A stretch of 33,210 nucleotides of DNA from Chitinophagales bacterium (GTDB lineage Bacteria; Bacteroidota; Bacteroidia; Chitinophagales; CAIOSU01): contig JAGYJT010000032.1 in assembly GCA_018401955.1 (NCBI GenBank), forward strand, positions 1-33,210. The letters are read 5' to 3'. How positions within the stretch are numbered: the stretch's first letter is position 1; each line of letters begins with the position of its first letter. The notes below the pieces were generated by a model that worked only from the letters and a program-made list of their open reading frames with translations, searched no databases and was not told the DNA's origin. The translations under genes and the position numbers were made by a program. Below are positions 26,438 through 33,210 of this stretch, in pieces.

Positions 26438-26674
26438 TGAAAAGAATATTTCCCTTCCAATAATAATAACTAGCACTACTAATAAGATGAATAATCCAAG
26501 TATAATTAAAAGTCATTGTGTTGATTTTTGGTGAATGGGTATTCTCATTAACTTCTTGAATTGGTCTAGTCTGCAACTCAAACTTTCTTGAAAGTTTATA
26601 AACAATATCCTTAGGGTTTTCTGCCTAGATCGGTTGTGTGCACGGTTTTCTAGTTTTAGTTTGCTCTTGGTCAT
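26438..26674 (-). pseudogene. Possible frame-broken small membrane protein
   Basis: On the minus strand an ATG at 26674 opens MTKSKLKLENRAHNR; a second frame carries NPKDIVYKLSRKFELQT and PIQEVNENTHSPKINT; a third gives a clear membrane helix LIILGLFILLVVLVIIIIGR followed by EIFFSM. These could be one short single-span membrane protein interrupted by indels, reaching the start of the HTH remnant. No family recognised. From 26700 to 26790 the sequence is AT-rich and I see no feature. Confidence 0.25.
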
Positions 26675-26792
26675 CGTTATGAGTTTAAATTATGAATTTT
26701 AAGGCAAATTATGGTGCTTTTATAAGCCCTTTTCAATTACTTCGCAATGACCGTACTCAAATTTACTGAAATCACTTTATATATTTAGTATC

Positions 26793-27341
26793 ATGAACAT
26801 TTTGAACTATCGGGCATTGCCCGGCCACTGTCATTTTAAGTATCCACCAATAAAGCTTATTGCCTCTCAGTTTTGTGGTGACCGTTGTGGTACTAGGCTG
26901 GTCTAGTATGGTGGTGGTAAAGCAATATTGCTGGGCTTACCGTTTGCGGCTACCGAGTGTTCCTTGCGGGCCTTTTGCTCGTGAGGGTAGTGCATCAGCA
27001 CTTGGTCGGCATTTGTGTTAGTGGCCTAGTGGCTATGGGGTTTGTGTGGTTCGCTGATTGTTGATTATTGCCGTAGCCATGGTGCTGTAGAATGTTGATC
27101 TTTTTAGCTGCGGAGGCCTTCAGTATACCGATGCCTGCTGTTAGGCGGTGCCGCTTGGTTGGCCTATGGTCAACATCAAGGCTTGGCAGTAGTTGTTATC
27201 GGCTTGTTGTTTTGCTGGATGGGTTAATGCGCCCGGCAATCGTTTATCGTTGCTGTTTGGCTTGTGGGTATCGGTATGGGGGCCTCAGCTTTTACTTTTA
27301 TCCTATTGGCCGACCGTGGTCTGGCATTAATTGACAAGTAG
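26793..27341 (+). pseudogene. Possible frame-broken multi-pass membrane protein
   Basis: An ATG at 26793 lies just after a promoter-like TATATTTAG, but its frame stops after 38 codons. Downstream, membrane-like segments appear on the plus strand in shifting frames: RVFLAGLLLVRVVHQHLVG and GLVAMGFVWFA; then LGGAAWLAYGQHQGLAVVV and GLLFCWMG; then RQSFIVAVWLVGIGMGASAF and ILLADRGLALIDK, ending at TAG 27341. The last segments resemble the C-terminal helices of DUF4401-type proteins, but this is only an impression. Parts of the minus strand also look codable (ADQVLMHYPHEQKARKEHS), so the strand is not certain. Confidence 0.3.
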
Positions 27342-27602
27342 CTGTTGGTTTGGCCTATTCATTGTCTACATATTCATGACCTATCATACTTGAAGCACCC
27401 GCCGATAGCAACAACACCATAGCGTAAGCGTTGCTGGCTTTCATATTTTGCTGTTACTTTGGTAATATTCGCCTTTATATGGCATGGCCTCCATCAATAA
27501 GTTTTTTATCTGTTTAGGCCAACATGGCAGGGTAAGCATGTTTGCTATTGCTAGCCAGTATAGTAAAGCGTGAGGCGGGGGAATGTGGTTTGTCGTAATA
27601 AG

Positions 27603-27680
27603 TGGTCGGACCATTACGGTGCGTTAGCGCGATGATTTTTTAATGGTTTAAAAGTTTTCAAAGCAGGCGTTGGTCTGACC
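27603..27680. promoter_or_regulatory. Two TGGTCnGACCA palindromes, possible GntR-type operator pair
   Basis: TGGTCGGACCA (27603-27613) and TGGTCTGACCA (27670-27680) are each perfect palindromes apart from the central base, and differ from each other only there. The start-to-start distance is 67 bp. TGGT-n3-ACCA is the core of operators bound by FadR-subfamily GntR regulators such as PdhR. No intact gene adjoins them in this damaged stretch; the nearest coding region is serS, entering from the other side. The rest of 27342-27841 shows no gene, tRNA or clear repeat. Confidence 0.4.
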
Positions 27681-27841
27681 ACTACACATAACACCGCTAG
27701 TGTGCCTGGTGAGTGAATTCCACTGGATAAGACAACTGTAACTCATTATCGCTGGAGGTCTCCGAAAGGTCCAGGATGTGTTTTGCGAAGAGAATACTAG
27801 GTTCTAAACCGCCTCACCCAATGAGTTTCAAACCCGTGTAG

Positions 27842-29092
27842 CTATGCAATACCTTCGGCGAAGCGCACGGTACCTTCAACGGTTTGGTTGTTCTCTAGTA
27901 AGGCTGCCACTATGCGTGGCAAGGCTAGGGCGCTACCGTTTAGGGTATGCACCAGTTGGGTCTTTTTGTCTTCGTTGCCTTTGTAGCGTATTTTCATACG
28001 GTTGCTCTGGAAAGTCTCGAAGTTGCTCACAGAGCTCACCTCCAACCAACGCTGTTGGGCAGCGCTATATACCTCAAAATCGTAAGTAAGGGCACTGGCA
28101 AAGCTCATATCGCCACCACATAGGCGCAGTATGCGGTACGGTAGCTCCAACTTTTGCAAAATGCGCTCTACGTGCGTTACCATAGCCTCCAAGGTCTCGT
28201 ATGACTTCTCAGGGGTTTGGAACTGTACAATCTCTACCTTTTCAAACTGGTGTACCCGGTTCAGCCCGCGCACATCTTTACCATAGCTACCCGCTTCCCT
28301 TCGGAAACAAGGAGAATAGGCGCAATAGCGTATCGGTAAATCACTTTCAGCCAATATATCGTCGCGGTGTATGTTGGTTACCGGTACTTCGGCAGTGGGT
28401 ATTAGGTAATAATCGTCTGCATTAGCATAATACATTTGCCCTTCCTTATCGGGCAACTGGCCCGTTCCGAAAGCAGTATCGGTGTTTACCAGCAACGGCG
28501 GATTTACTTCTTTATAATCGGCGGCAATGGCCTCATCCAAAAAGAAGTTAATCAAGGCACGCTGCAAGCGAGCCCCTTTACCTAAGTATACTGGGAAACC
28601 AGCACCGGTAATTTTGGTGCCCAATGCTAAATCAACAATACCATATTGCTCCAACAGCTCCCAGTGCGGCTTGGCGGCGCTATCCATGGTAGGTATAGTG
28701 CCTACTTGTTTTACTACTTCGTTCTCTTCGGGGGTTTTGCCAGCTGGCACACTGCTGTGTGGCAGGTTGGGCAGGGTAACCAATAGTTCGTACTGGTCAA
28801 GCTCCAAGTTATCCAATACTTCTTGCAATTCGCGGCTCTGTTCCTTTAGGGCTGGCGCTTTGGCTTTCAGTCCATCCGCTTCATCACGTTTGCCTTGGGC
28901 AAAAAGCTGCCCAATTTCTTTGGCAATGGCATTTTGTTGACCCAACAATTCGTCCAATTCAAACTTCACCTTACGGCGTTTTTCGTCAAGGGCGATTATC
29001 TGGTCTACTTTATCAATTTCCTTAAAGTTCTTTTTCTGCAATCCCGCAACTACTGCGTCGCGGTTTTGGGCTATATAAGCAACCTGTAACAT
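27842..29092 (-). CDS. serS: Seryl-tRNA synthetase
   Basis: Encodes 416 residues, a normal bacterial SerRS length. It activates serine and charges tRNA-Ser in the cytoplasm. Residues 1-100 form the antiparallel coiled-coil arm that grips the long variable arm of tRNA-Ser (VDQIIALDEKRRKVKFELDE, IAKEIGQLFAQGKRDEADGL). The class II core follows: motif 1 near ALINFFLDEAI, motif 2 CFRREAGSYGKDVRGLNRVHQF with the ATP-contacting Arg pair, the serine-site TAEVP segment (LIPTAEVPVTNIH), and motif 3 NGSALALPRIVAALLEN with its invariant Arg. The ATG at 29092 (MLQVAYIAQNRDAVVAGLQKK) agrees with the family. It is monocistronic, downstream of ftsH but separated by the ftsH terminator. Confidence 0.96.
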   Translation of the reverse strand: MLQVAYIAQNRDAVVAGLQKKNFKEIDKVDQIIALDEKRRKVKFELDELLGQQNAIAKEIGQLFAQGKRDEADGLKAKAPALKEQSRELQEVLDNLELDQYELLVTLPNLPHSSVPAGKTPEENEVVKQVGTIPTMDSAAKPHWELLEQYGIVDLALGTKITGAGFPVYLGKGARLQRALINFFLDEAIAADYKEVNPPLLVNTDTAFGTGQLPDKEGQMYYANADDYYLIPTAEVPVTNIHRDDILAESDLPIRYCAYSPCFRREAGSYGKDVRGLNRVHQFEKVEIVQFQTPEKSYETLEAMVTHVERILQKLELPYRILRLCGGDMSFASALTYDFEVYSAAQQRWLEVSSVSNFETFQSNRMKIRYKGNEDKKTQLVHTLNGSALALPRIVAALLENNQTVEGTVRFAEGIA

Positions 29093-29112
29093 GGTATTTT
29101 CAATTTGTGGCT

Positions 29113-29120
29113 CAAAGATA
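29113..29120 (-). promoter_or_regulatory. -7 promoter element of serS
   Basis: TATCTTTG on the minus strand (consensus TAnnTTTG) lies 20 bases before the serS ATG, implying a leader of roughly 14 bases. It is the third occurrence of the identical octamer in the window and lies below the ftsH terminator, so serS has its own promoter. Confidence 0.55.
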
Positions 29121-29162
29121 TAAAGAAAGTTATGAGTTGCGGGTTTGGGGTTCAGCCAAAAA

Positions 29163-29207
29163 ACAAAAACGGGGAATCTAGCTTGGCTAAACTCCCCGTT
29201 TGGTTAT
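29163..29207 (-). terminator. Rho-independent terminator of rsfS-ftsH
   Basis: AACGGGGA (29168-29175) pairs with TCCCCGTT (29193-29200), and the stem continues inward (ATCTAGC with GTTTAGC by wobble) to a short loop. On the minus strand GTTTTTGTTTTTTG follows, giving a strong T-tract, 25 bases beyond the ftsH stop. Confidence 0.9.
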
Positions 29208-29224
29208 ATCCATTTTGTTAATGT

Positions 29225-31366
29225 CTATACCGCAACGTCACCATTAGGTGGTAAGCCATCGCTGTCCGTTTTCGGCTTTTCCGACGATGAATCCTCTTCC
29301 GGTTTTTCTACCGACGTAATCTGGGGGTCAATAGTTGGCGGCGTATTGTCTGGCCCGGCAATATGCGGTTTGGCATCATCCTCAGCATGTCGCTCACCTT
29401 TGTCGTCGTATGGGCGTTTGCCTACCAGGCGCTCCAAATCATCCTTAAAGATAATTTCTCGGGCCAATAGCTCTTGCGCAACAGCTTCAAGTTCGGTACG
29501 CTTTTCAAGCAACAGGGCTTTGGTGCGCTCATACGCCTCGTCAATCATCTGTTTCACCTCAGCATCAATCAATCTAGCCGTTTCTTCAGAGTATTGTTTC
29601 TTAAATTGAAAATCGCCGTTAGGGTCGTTAAAGCTCAAGTTGCCAATCTTCTTATTTAGGCCATATATAGTAACCATGCTGTACGCCATGCGGGTAATGC
29701 GCTCCAAATCGTTTTGGGCACCAGTGGTTATGCGGCCAAACACAATTTCTTCGGCAGCACGGCCACCCAAGGCCATACACATGCTATCCAACAACTGCTC
29801 GGTACTATACAAGTACTGCTCTTTTGGCAAATATTGGGCATAACCCAAAGCGGCCATACCACGTGGTACAATTGATACCTTAACCAATGGATCGGCATAA
29901 GGCAAGAACCACCCACAAATAGCGTGGCCGGCCTCGTGGTAAGCCACTACTTTTTTCTCTTCAGGGCTAATAATTTTGTTCTTTTTCTCCAAGCCACCAA
30001 TCACACGGTCAATAGCATCCTGGAAATCTTTCATCTCCACGGCATCCTTATTGCGGCGGGCGGCAATTAAGGCAGCCTCGTTGCATACGTTGGCTATCTC
30101 GGCGCCTGCAAAGCCTGGTGTTTGTGCAGAAAGTTTAGTTGAGTTAACCTCATCGGCAGTTTTTATGCCTTTTAAGTGCACCCTAAAAATTTGCTCGCGG
30201 CCCACTAAATCGGGCTTATCAATACCAATCTGCCTATCAAAACGGCCTGGGCGCAATAGTGCGCTATCCAATACATCGGGGCGGTTGGTAGCGGCCATAA
30301 TAATTACACCAGTATCAGTACCAAAGCCATCCATCTCCACCAACAATTGGTTCAAGGTGTTTTCGCGCTCATCGTTGCCTTGTACCATGTTTTTGCCACG
30401 GGCACGACCTATTGCATCAATCTCATCAATAAAGATGATACATGGTGCTTTTTCGCGGGCCTGTTTAAACAAATCTCTCACACGGCTGGCACCTACACCT
30501 ACAAACATCTCCACAAAATCGGAGCCTGATATAGAGAAGAACGGTACTTGCGCTTCGCCTGCAACGGCTTTGGCCATTAAGGTTTTACCGGTGCCCGGAG
30601 GGCCAACCAATAATACCCCTTTGGGTATTTTACCACCCAAGCGGGTGTATTTTTTAGGGTTTTTAAGGAAATCAACAATTTCCATTACCTCTTCTTTTGC
30701 CTCATCTAAGCCCGCAACATCTTTAAACGTGATGTTTATTTTGCTGTTGGCATCAAACAAAGCAGCTTTAGATTTACCAATGTTGAATATTTGACCACCT
30801 GGGCCACCGCCACCGCTACCCACGCGGCGCATAATAAATATCCAGATACCGATAATCAGCAATATTGGTAAAAAGAAGCCAACCTTATCAATCCAACTAC
30901 CATGTGTTTCGTGCTTTACTTTAACACGTGGCGTTACGTTGTTTTCTTCTTGAACTTTGTCTAGTTCTTCTCTAAAATACTTTTCATCGCCTATTTGCAG
31001 CTTAAACTGCATATCGGTATTCTCGCCACCAAATGGACTTTTTGATACCTTATCGTAGCGCTCCAATTTTTCAGGATTGGTGGTGTGCAGCTTATCGGTC
31101 TCCGATGTTTTCAGCGTATCTTGAAAGATGTACACCTCCACCTGCTCGTTATTCACTATTACAATTTTCTCAACATCACCATCCTTCACCATTTGATAAA
31201 AATCCTGTTCGTTGGTAACGTCAGCATTTGATGAGCGGAACGTGAATATTTGAAAACCGATTAGTAGCAACGCCAAAAGGCCATAAATCCAGTAGTAATT
31301 GAATTTCGGGTTTTTGGGTAATGGCAGCTTGCCCTTTGGTTTATCTTGATTCTCTTTATTTTCCAT
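29225..31366 (-). CDS. ftsH: ATP-dependent zinc metalloprotease FtsH
   Basis: Encodes 713 residues. This membrane-bound AAA+ protease unfolds and degrades membrane and short-lived cytosolic proteins. Two membrane helices frame a periplasmic domain: about 24-43 ([20 protein letters not shown]) and 162-180 ([19 protein letters not shown]). The AAA+ domain has Walker A GPPGTGKT at 255-262, Walker [12 protein letters not shown] at 310-320, and the second region of homology with arginine fingers ([20 protein letters not shown]). The zinc site HEAGH is at 477-481 and the third-ligand region reads [10 protein letters not shown]. The C-terminal tail is long, acidic and Ser/Pro-rich ([14 protein letters not shown]), common in Bacteroidota FtsH. 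It starts 22 bp after rsfS ends, in the same unit. Confidence 0.97.
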   Translation of the reverse strand: MENKENQDKPKGKLPLPKNPKFNYYWIYGLLALLLIGFQIFTFRSSNADVTNEQDFYQMVKDGDVEKIVIVNNEQVEVYIFQDTLKTSETDKLHTTNPEKLERYDKVSKSPFGGENTDMQFKLQIGDEKYFREELDKVQEENNVTPRVKVKHETHGSWIDKVGFFLPILLIIGIWIFIMRRVGSGGGGPGGQIFNIGKSKAALFDANSKINITFKDVAGLDEAKEEVMEIVDFLKNPKKYTRLGGKIPKGVLLVGPPGTGKTLMAKAVAGEAQVPFFSISGSDFVEMFVGVGASRVRDLFKQAREKAPCIIFIDEIDAIGRARGKNMVQGNDERENTLNQLLVEMDGFGTDTGVIIMAATNRPDVLDSALLRPGRFDRQIGIDKPDLVGREQIFRVHLKGIKTADEVNSTKLSAQTPGFAGAEIANVCNEAALIAARRNKDAVEMKDFQDAIDRVIGGLEKKNKIISPEEKKVVAYHEAGHAICGWFLPYADPLVKVSIVPRGMAALGYAQYLPKEQYLYSTEQLLDSMCMALGGRAAEEIVFGRITTGAQNDLERITRMAYSMVTIYGLNKKIGNLSFNDPNGDFQFKKQYSEETARLIDAEVKQMIDEAYERTKALLLEKRTELEAVAQELLAREIIFKDDLERLVGKRPYDDKGERHAEDDAKPHIAGPDNTPPTIDPQITSVEKPEEDSSSEKPKTDSDGLPPNGDVAV

Positions 31367-31388
31367 GTTGTAATCTTACCTGTATTTT

Positions 31389-31769
31389 TTATTCAAATTC
31401 CTTCTGTTCAGCATCAAGCCACAATTCTTCCAACTGATAATACTTTCGGTTCTCGGTTCTAAAAATGTGCACTACAATGTCAATATAATCCAGCACTATC
31501 CACTCCAAGGTCTTGTATCCCTCTTTATGGTGCGGGTAGTCGCCGGTTTGTTCCCTAATTTTATCTACAATATTATCGGCAATGGCTTTTACCTGTATAT
31601 TGGTAGAGGCATCGCAAACAACAAAAAAATCGCAAACGGCATCGGGTAGTTTTCTTAAATCGAGGCTAACAACATTTTCTGCTTTTTTGTCCAGTGCATT
31701 GGCTGCAATCAGGTCTCTAAGCTCCTCAATCTCTTTTTTCTTATTTTTTTGGGCTAATTTGGTGCTCAA
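31389..31769 (-). CDS. rsfS: Ribosome silencing factor RsfS
   Basis: Encodes 126 residues. RsfS binds ribosomal protein uL14 and blocks subunit joining under nutrient limitation. The family core is clear: LRDLIAANALDKKAENVVSL, DLRKLPDAVCDFFVVCDAST, then the tail DYPHHKEGYKTLEWIVLDY (H.EG....WI.LDY) and DIVVHIFRTENRKYYQLEELW. The start is TTG at 31769; no in-frame ATG exists upstream before a stop. The TTG overlaps the stop codon of a possible 12-codon upstream frame (31766-31804), so its translation may be coupled. It is the first gene of the rsfS-ftsH unit and divergent from birA. Confidence 0.93.
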   Translation of the reverse strand: MSTKLAQKNKKKEIEELRDLIAANALDKKAENVVSLDLRKLPDAVCDFFVVCDASTNIQVKAIADNIVDKIREQTGDYPHHKEGYKTLEWIVLDYIDIVVHIFRTENRKYYQLEELWLDAEQKEFE

Positions 31770-31804
31770 AATCGCTTCAGTTCTAGTATTCGGTCAATAT
31801 TCAT
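31766..31804 (-). other. Possible upstream ORF coupled to rsfS
   Basis: On the minus strand ATG (31802-31804) opens MNIDRILELKRF and stops at TGA (31766-31768), overlapping the TTG start of rsfS (31767-31769) within TTTTGA. It could be a coupling leader peptide, or the true rsfS N-terminus if one base of the T-run is miscounted. Confidence 0.35.
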
Positions 31805-31830
31805 AAATCCTTTGCAATTTACTAATTCTT

Positions 31831-32589
31831 TTGTTCACAACTACCAACAACATCCTATTCGGAAAGGTTTTGCAAGAACATGATCTGGTTGATTCGACGA
31901 ATAGCCAGGCCAAAATATTGTTATCAAAAAGCAAGCCAGTTGAAGGAACTGTCATAATAGCACACAACCAACAACACGGGAAAGGACAATATGGCAACGT
32001 TTGGGCCACCACCGCGGGCCTAAATCTTACCTTTAGTATTATTCTTTACCCCAAATTTATACCCGCCAATCGGCAGTTTTTGCTCAGTCAAGCAGTTGCC
32101 CTGGGCATACGCGATGGCCTTGAACCCTACCTGCCCCAACCAACCTACATTAAATGGCCGAACGATATTATTAGTTCCGGCAAAAAAATATGTGGCGTGC
32201 TTATTGAAAACAGTTTGCAGGGCAATAAGTTGAGCGATAGTATAGTGGGCATAGGTATTAATGTAAACCAAGCCAATTTTGAGCAGCTGCCAAATGCGGC
32301 ATCGTTGCACACCCTTACCGATAGAACCTTTGATTTGGACAAGGTGCTACACCGCGTACTATCTTGCATTGAGGGGTATTACCTGCTGTTGTTGGCCAAC
32401 CGCGAAGCCAGTATTGAAACGCCTTACCAAAAGCACTTATACCTACTTAACAAGCCTGCTACTTTTGAGACCGGCGGAGCAACTATTGAGGGTATTATAA
32501 GGGGCACAGATGCAAGTGGCAGGCTGCTGGTAGAGAGCAATGACTTAACCAAGGCCTACGGCATGAAGGAGATTAGCTTGCAATATTGA
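31831..32589 (+). CDS. birA: Biotin--[acetyl-CoA-carboxylase] ligase (catalytic type, no HTH)
   Basis: Encodes 252 residues from TTG at 31831; the upstream in-frame TAA at 31822 excludes an ATG. The enzyme makes biotinyl-AMP and attaches biotin to carboxyl carrier protein. Catalytic-domain motifs are present: VDSTNSQAK, IIAHNQQHGKGQYGNVWAT (the adenylate loop, where most homologues have GRGRxGR), YIKWPNDI, KKICGVLIEN and IVGIGINVNQ. The C-terminal SH3-like domain (ATFETGGATIEGIIRGTDAS, GRLLVESNDL) is complete. There is no N-terminal DNA-binding domain, so it should not repress biotin genes as E. coli BirA does. It is divergent from rsfS, with about 60 bp between them. Confidence 0.93.
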   Translation: MFTTTNNILFGKVLQEHDLVDSTNSQAKILLSKSKPVEGTVIIAHNQQHGKGQYGNVWATTAGLNLTFSIILYPKFIPANRQFLLSQAVALGIRDGLEPYLPQPTYIKWPNDIISSGKKICGVLIENSLQGNKLSDSIVGIGINVNQANFEQLPNAASLHTLTDRTFDLDKVLHRVLSCIEGYYLLLLANREASIETPYQKHLYLLNKPATFETGGATIEGIIRGTDASGRLLVESNDLTKAYGMKEISLQY

Positions 32590-32655
32590 TAGGTTGGGCG
32601 AGGATACAAATGCCAGATGACTTAAAGTAAAATTAATAGTGCTTAATCAGACAAA

Positions 32656-33210
32656 ATGACCAATAGCGACATAAACATTACCAAAGCTTCGGGCGCGAGG
32701 GTACCTTTTAACGAGGGTAAGCTCAAGCAGTCGCTATTGCGGGCGGGGGCAACTTCTCAAAGGGCCGATGAGGTTGTGGCCGAGGTAAGGGATATTTTGG
32801 TAGATGGCATGAGTACCAAAAAAATCTATAAAATCGCTTTCCGTATGCTGCGCAGCCACTCGAGGCCAGCTGCATCAAGGTACAAACTTAAGCAGGCATT
32901 GATTGAGCTGGGGCCCACCGGCTTCCCGTTTGAGTTGTTTATGGGCGAACTGTTTGAGCACAAAGGCTACTCGGTAAAAATTGGTGAAGTGGTCCAGGGG
33001 CACTGCGTTACCCACGAAGTGGATGTGCTAGCACAAAAAGACAATGAAGTATTGATAATGGAGTGCAAGTTTCATAACCGTGCTGGGTATATATCTGATG
33101 TAAAAACACCGCTTTACATACAATCGCGCTTTTTGGATGTGGAAACGCACTGGAACCAACTAAGTGGCCAAAAAATGAAAGCCCTGCAAGGGTGGGTGGC
33201 TACCAATACC
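32656..33210 (+). CDS. ATP-cone domain plus Mrr-type nuclease, C-terminus cut by window edge
   Basis: From the ATG at 32656 the frame stays open for 185 codons to the window end. The first ~90 residues form an ATP-cone: ITKASGARVPFNEGKLKQSL (the K.G...F...KL..SL pattern), ILVDGMSTKKIYKIAFRML and ASRYKLKQALIELGPTGFPFE. Then a PD-(D/E)xK core of the Mrr_cat type follows: FMGELFEHKGYSVKIGEVVQ, then the catalytic HEVDVLAQKD and LIMECKFH (D and ExK). The ATP-cone is best known as the nucleotide-sensing allosteric domain of ribonucleotide reductases and NrdR. The fusion suggests a nuclease regulated by ATP/dATP level, perhaps a defence or repair enzyme, but this is inference. The C-terminal part lies outside the window. 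Confidence 0.85.
   Translation, partial: MTNSDINITKASGARVPFNEGKLKQSLLRAGATSQRADEVVAEVRDILVDGMSTKKIYKIAFRMLRSHSRPAASRYKLKQALIELGPTGFPFELFMGELFEHKGYSVKIGEVVQGHCVTHEVDVLAQKDNEVLIMECKFHNRAGYISDVKTPLYIQSRFLDVETHWNQLSGQKMKALQGWVATNT

Noticed and set aside
27690..27800. A tRNA-like fold downstream of the operator-like palindromes
   Set aside because: No consistent acceptor stem, D/T loops or GTTC-type T-arm could be assembled.

Overview
The window looks like a chromosomal segment of a free-living Bacteroidota bacterium (Flavobacteriales/Chitinophagales-like). The evidence is five secreted proteins with Por/type IX secretion (T9SS) C-terminal sorting domains, several promoters with the Bacteroidota -7 element TAnnTTTG, WG-repeat proteins, a divergent birA / rsfS-ftsH arrangement, and short quasi-tandem intergenic repeats of a kind I associate with this phylum. 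No rRNA, tRNA, CRISPR array, phage or recognisable transposase gene was seen.

Layout. 1-2823 (minus): two tandem paralogous WG-like exported proteins, the second cut by the window edge. 2941-4665: a zinc-ribbon membrane protein convergent with an ATP-grasp enzyme. 4693-5682: a DUF1275/YoaK membrane protein bracketed by two related ~120-130 bp palindromic repeats. 5796-8771: a small membrane-anchored protein, a crotonase-family enoyl-CoA hydratase and class II fumarase. 8851-16035: five consecutive same-strand genes for T9SS-exported adhesin-like proteins that share a cysteine-bearing N-terminal module; a strong hairpin terminator closes the array. 16196-17692: glycerol kinase. 17.7-20.9 kb: inverted repeats and frame-broken copies of a NifU-like scaffold gene and glycyl-tRNA synthetase. 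21.06-22.6 kb: a sterol-desaturase-like hydroxylase and a small membrane protein. 22.8-26.1 kb: recX, a frame-broken outer-membrane beta-barrel gene, a TPR plus WG-repeat exported protein and a 42-residue acidic protein. 26.1-27.8 kb: a poorly resolved stretch with remnants of an HTH protein and membrane proteins. 27.8-33.2 kb: serS, ftsH, rsfS, birA and the beginning of an ATP-cone plus Mrr-type nuclease fusion.

The most distinctive biology is the five-gene secreted array (8.85-16.04 kb) and the ATP-cone/nuclease fusion at the right edge. A major caution is that three patches (about 17.7-20.9, 23.4-24.05 and 26.1-27.8 kb) carry many small indels, several in homopolymers, inside genes that should be intact and in one case essential. 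Consensus sequencing error is a better explanation than real pseudogenes. Elsewhere long reading frames are clean.
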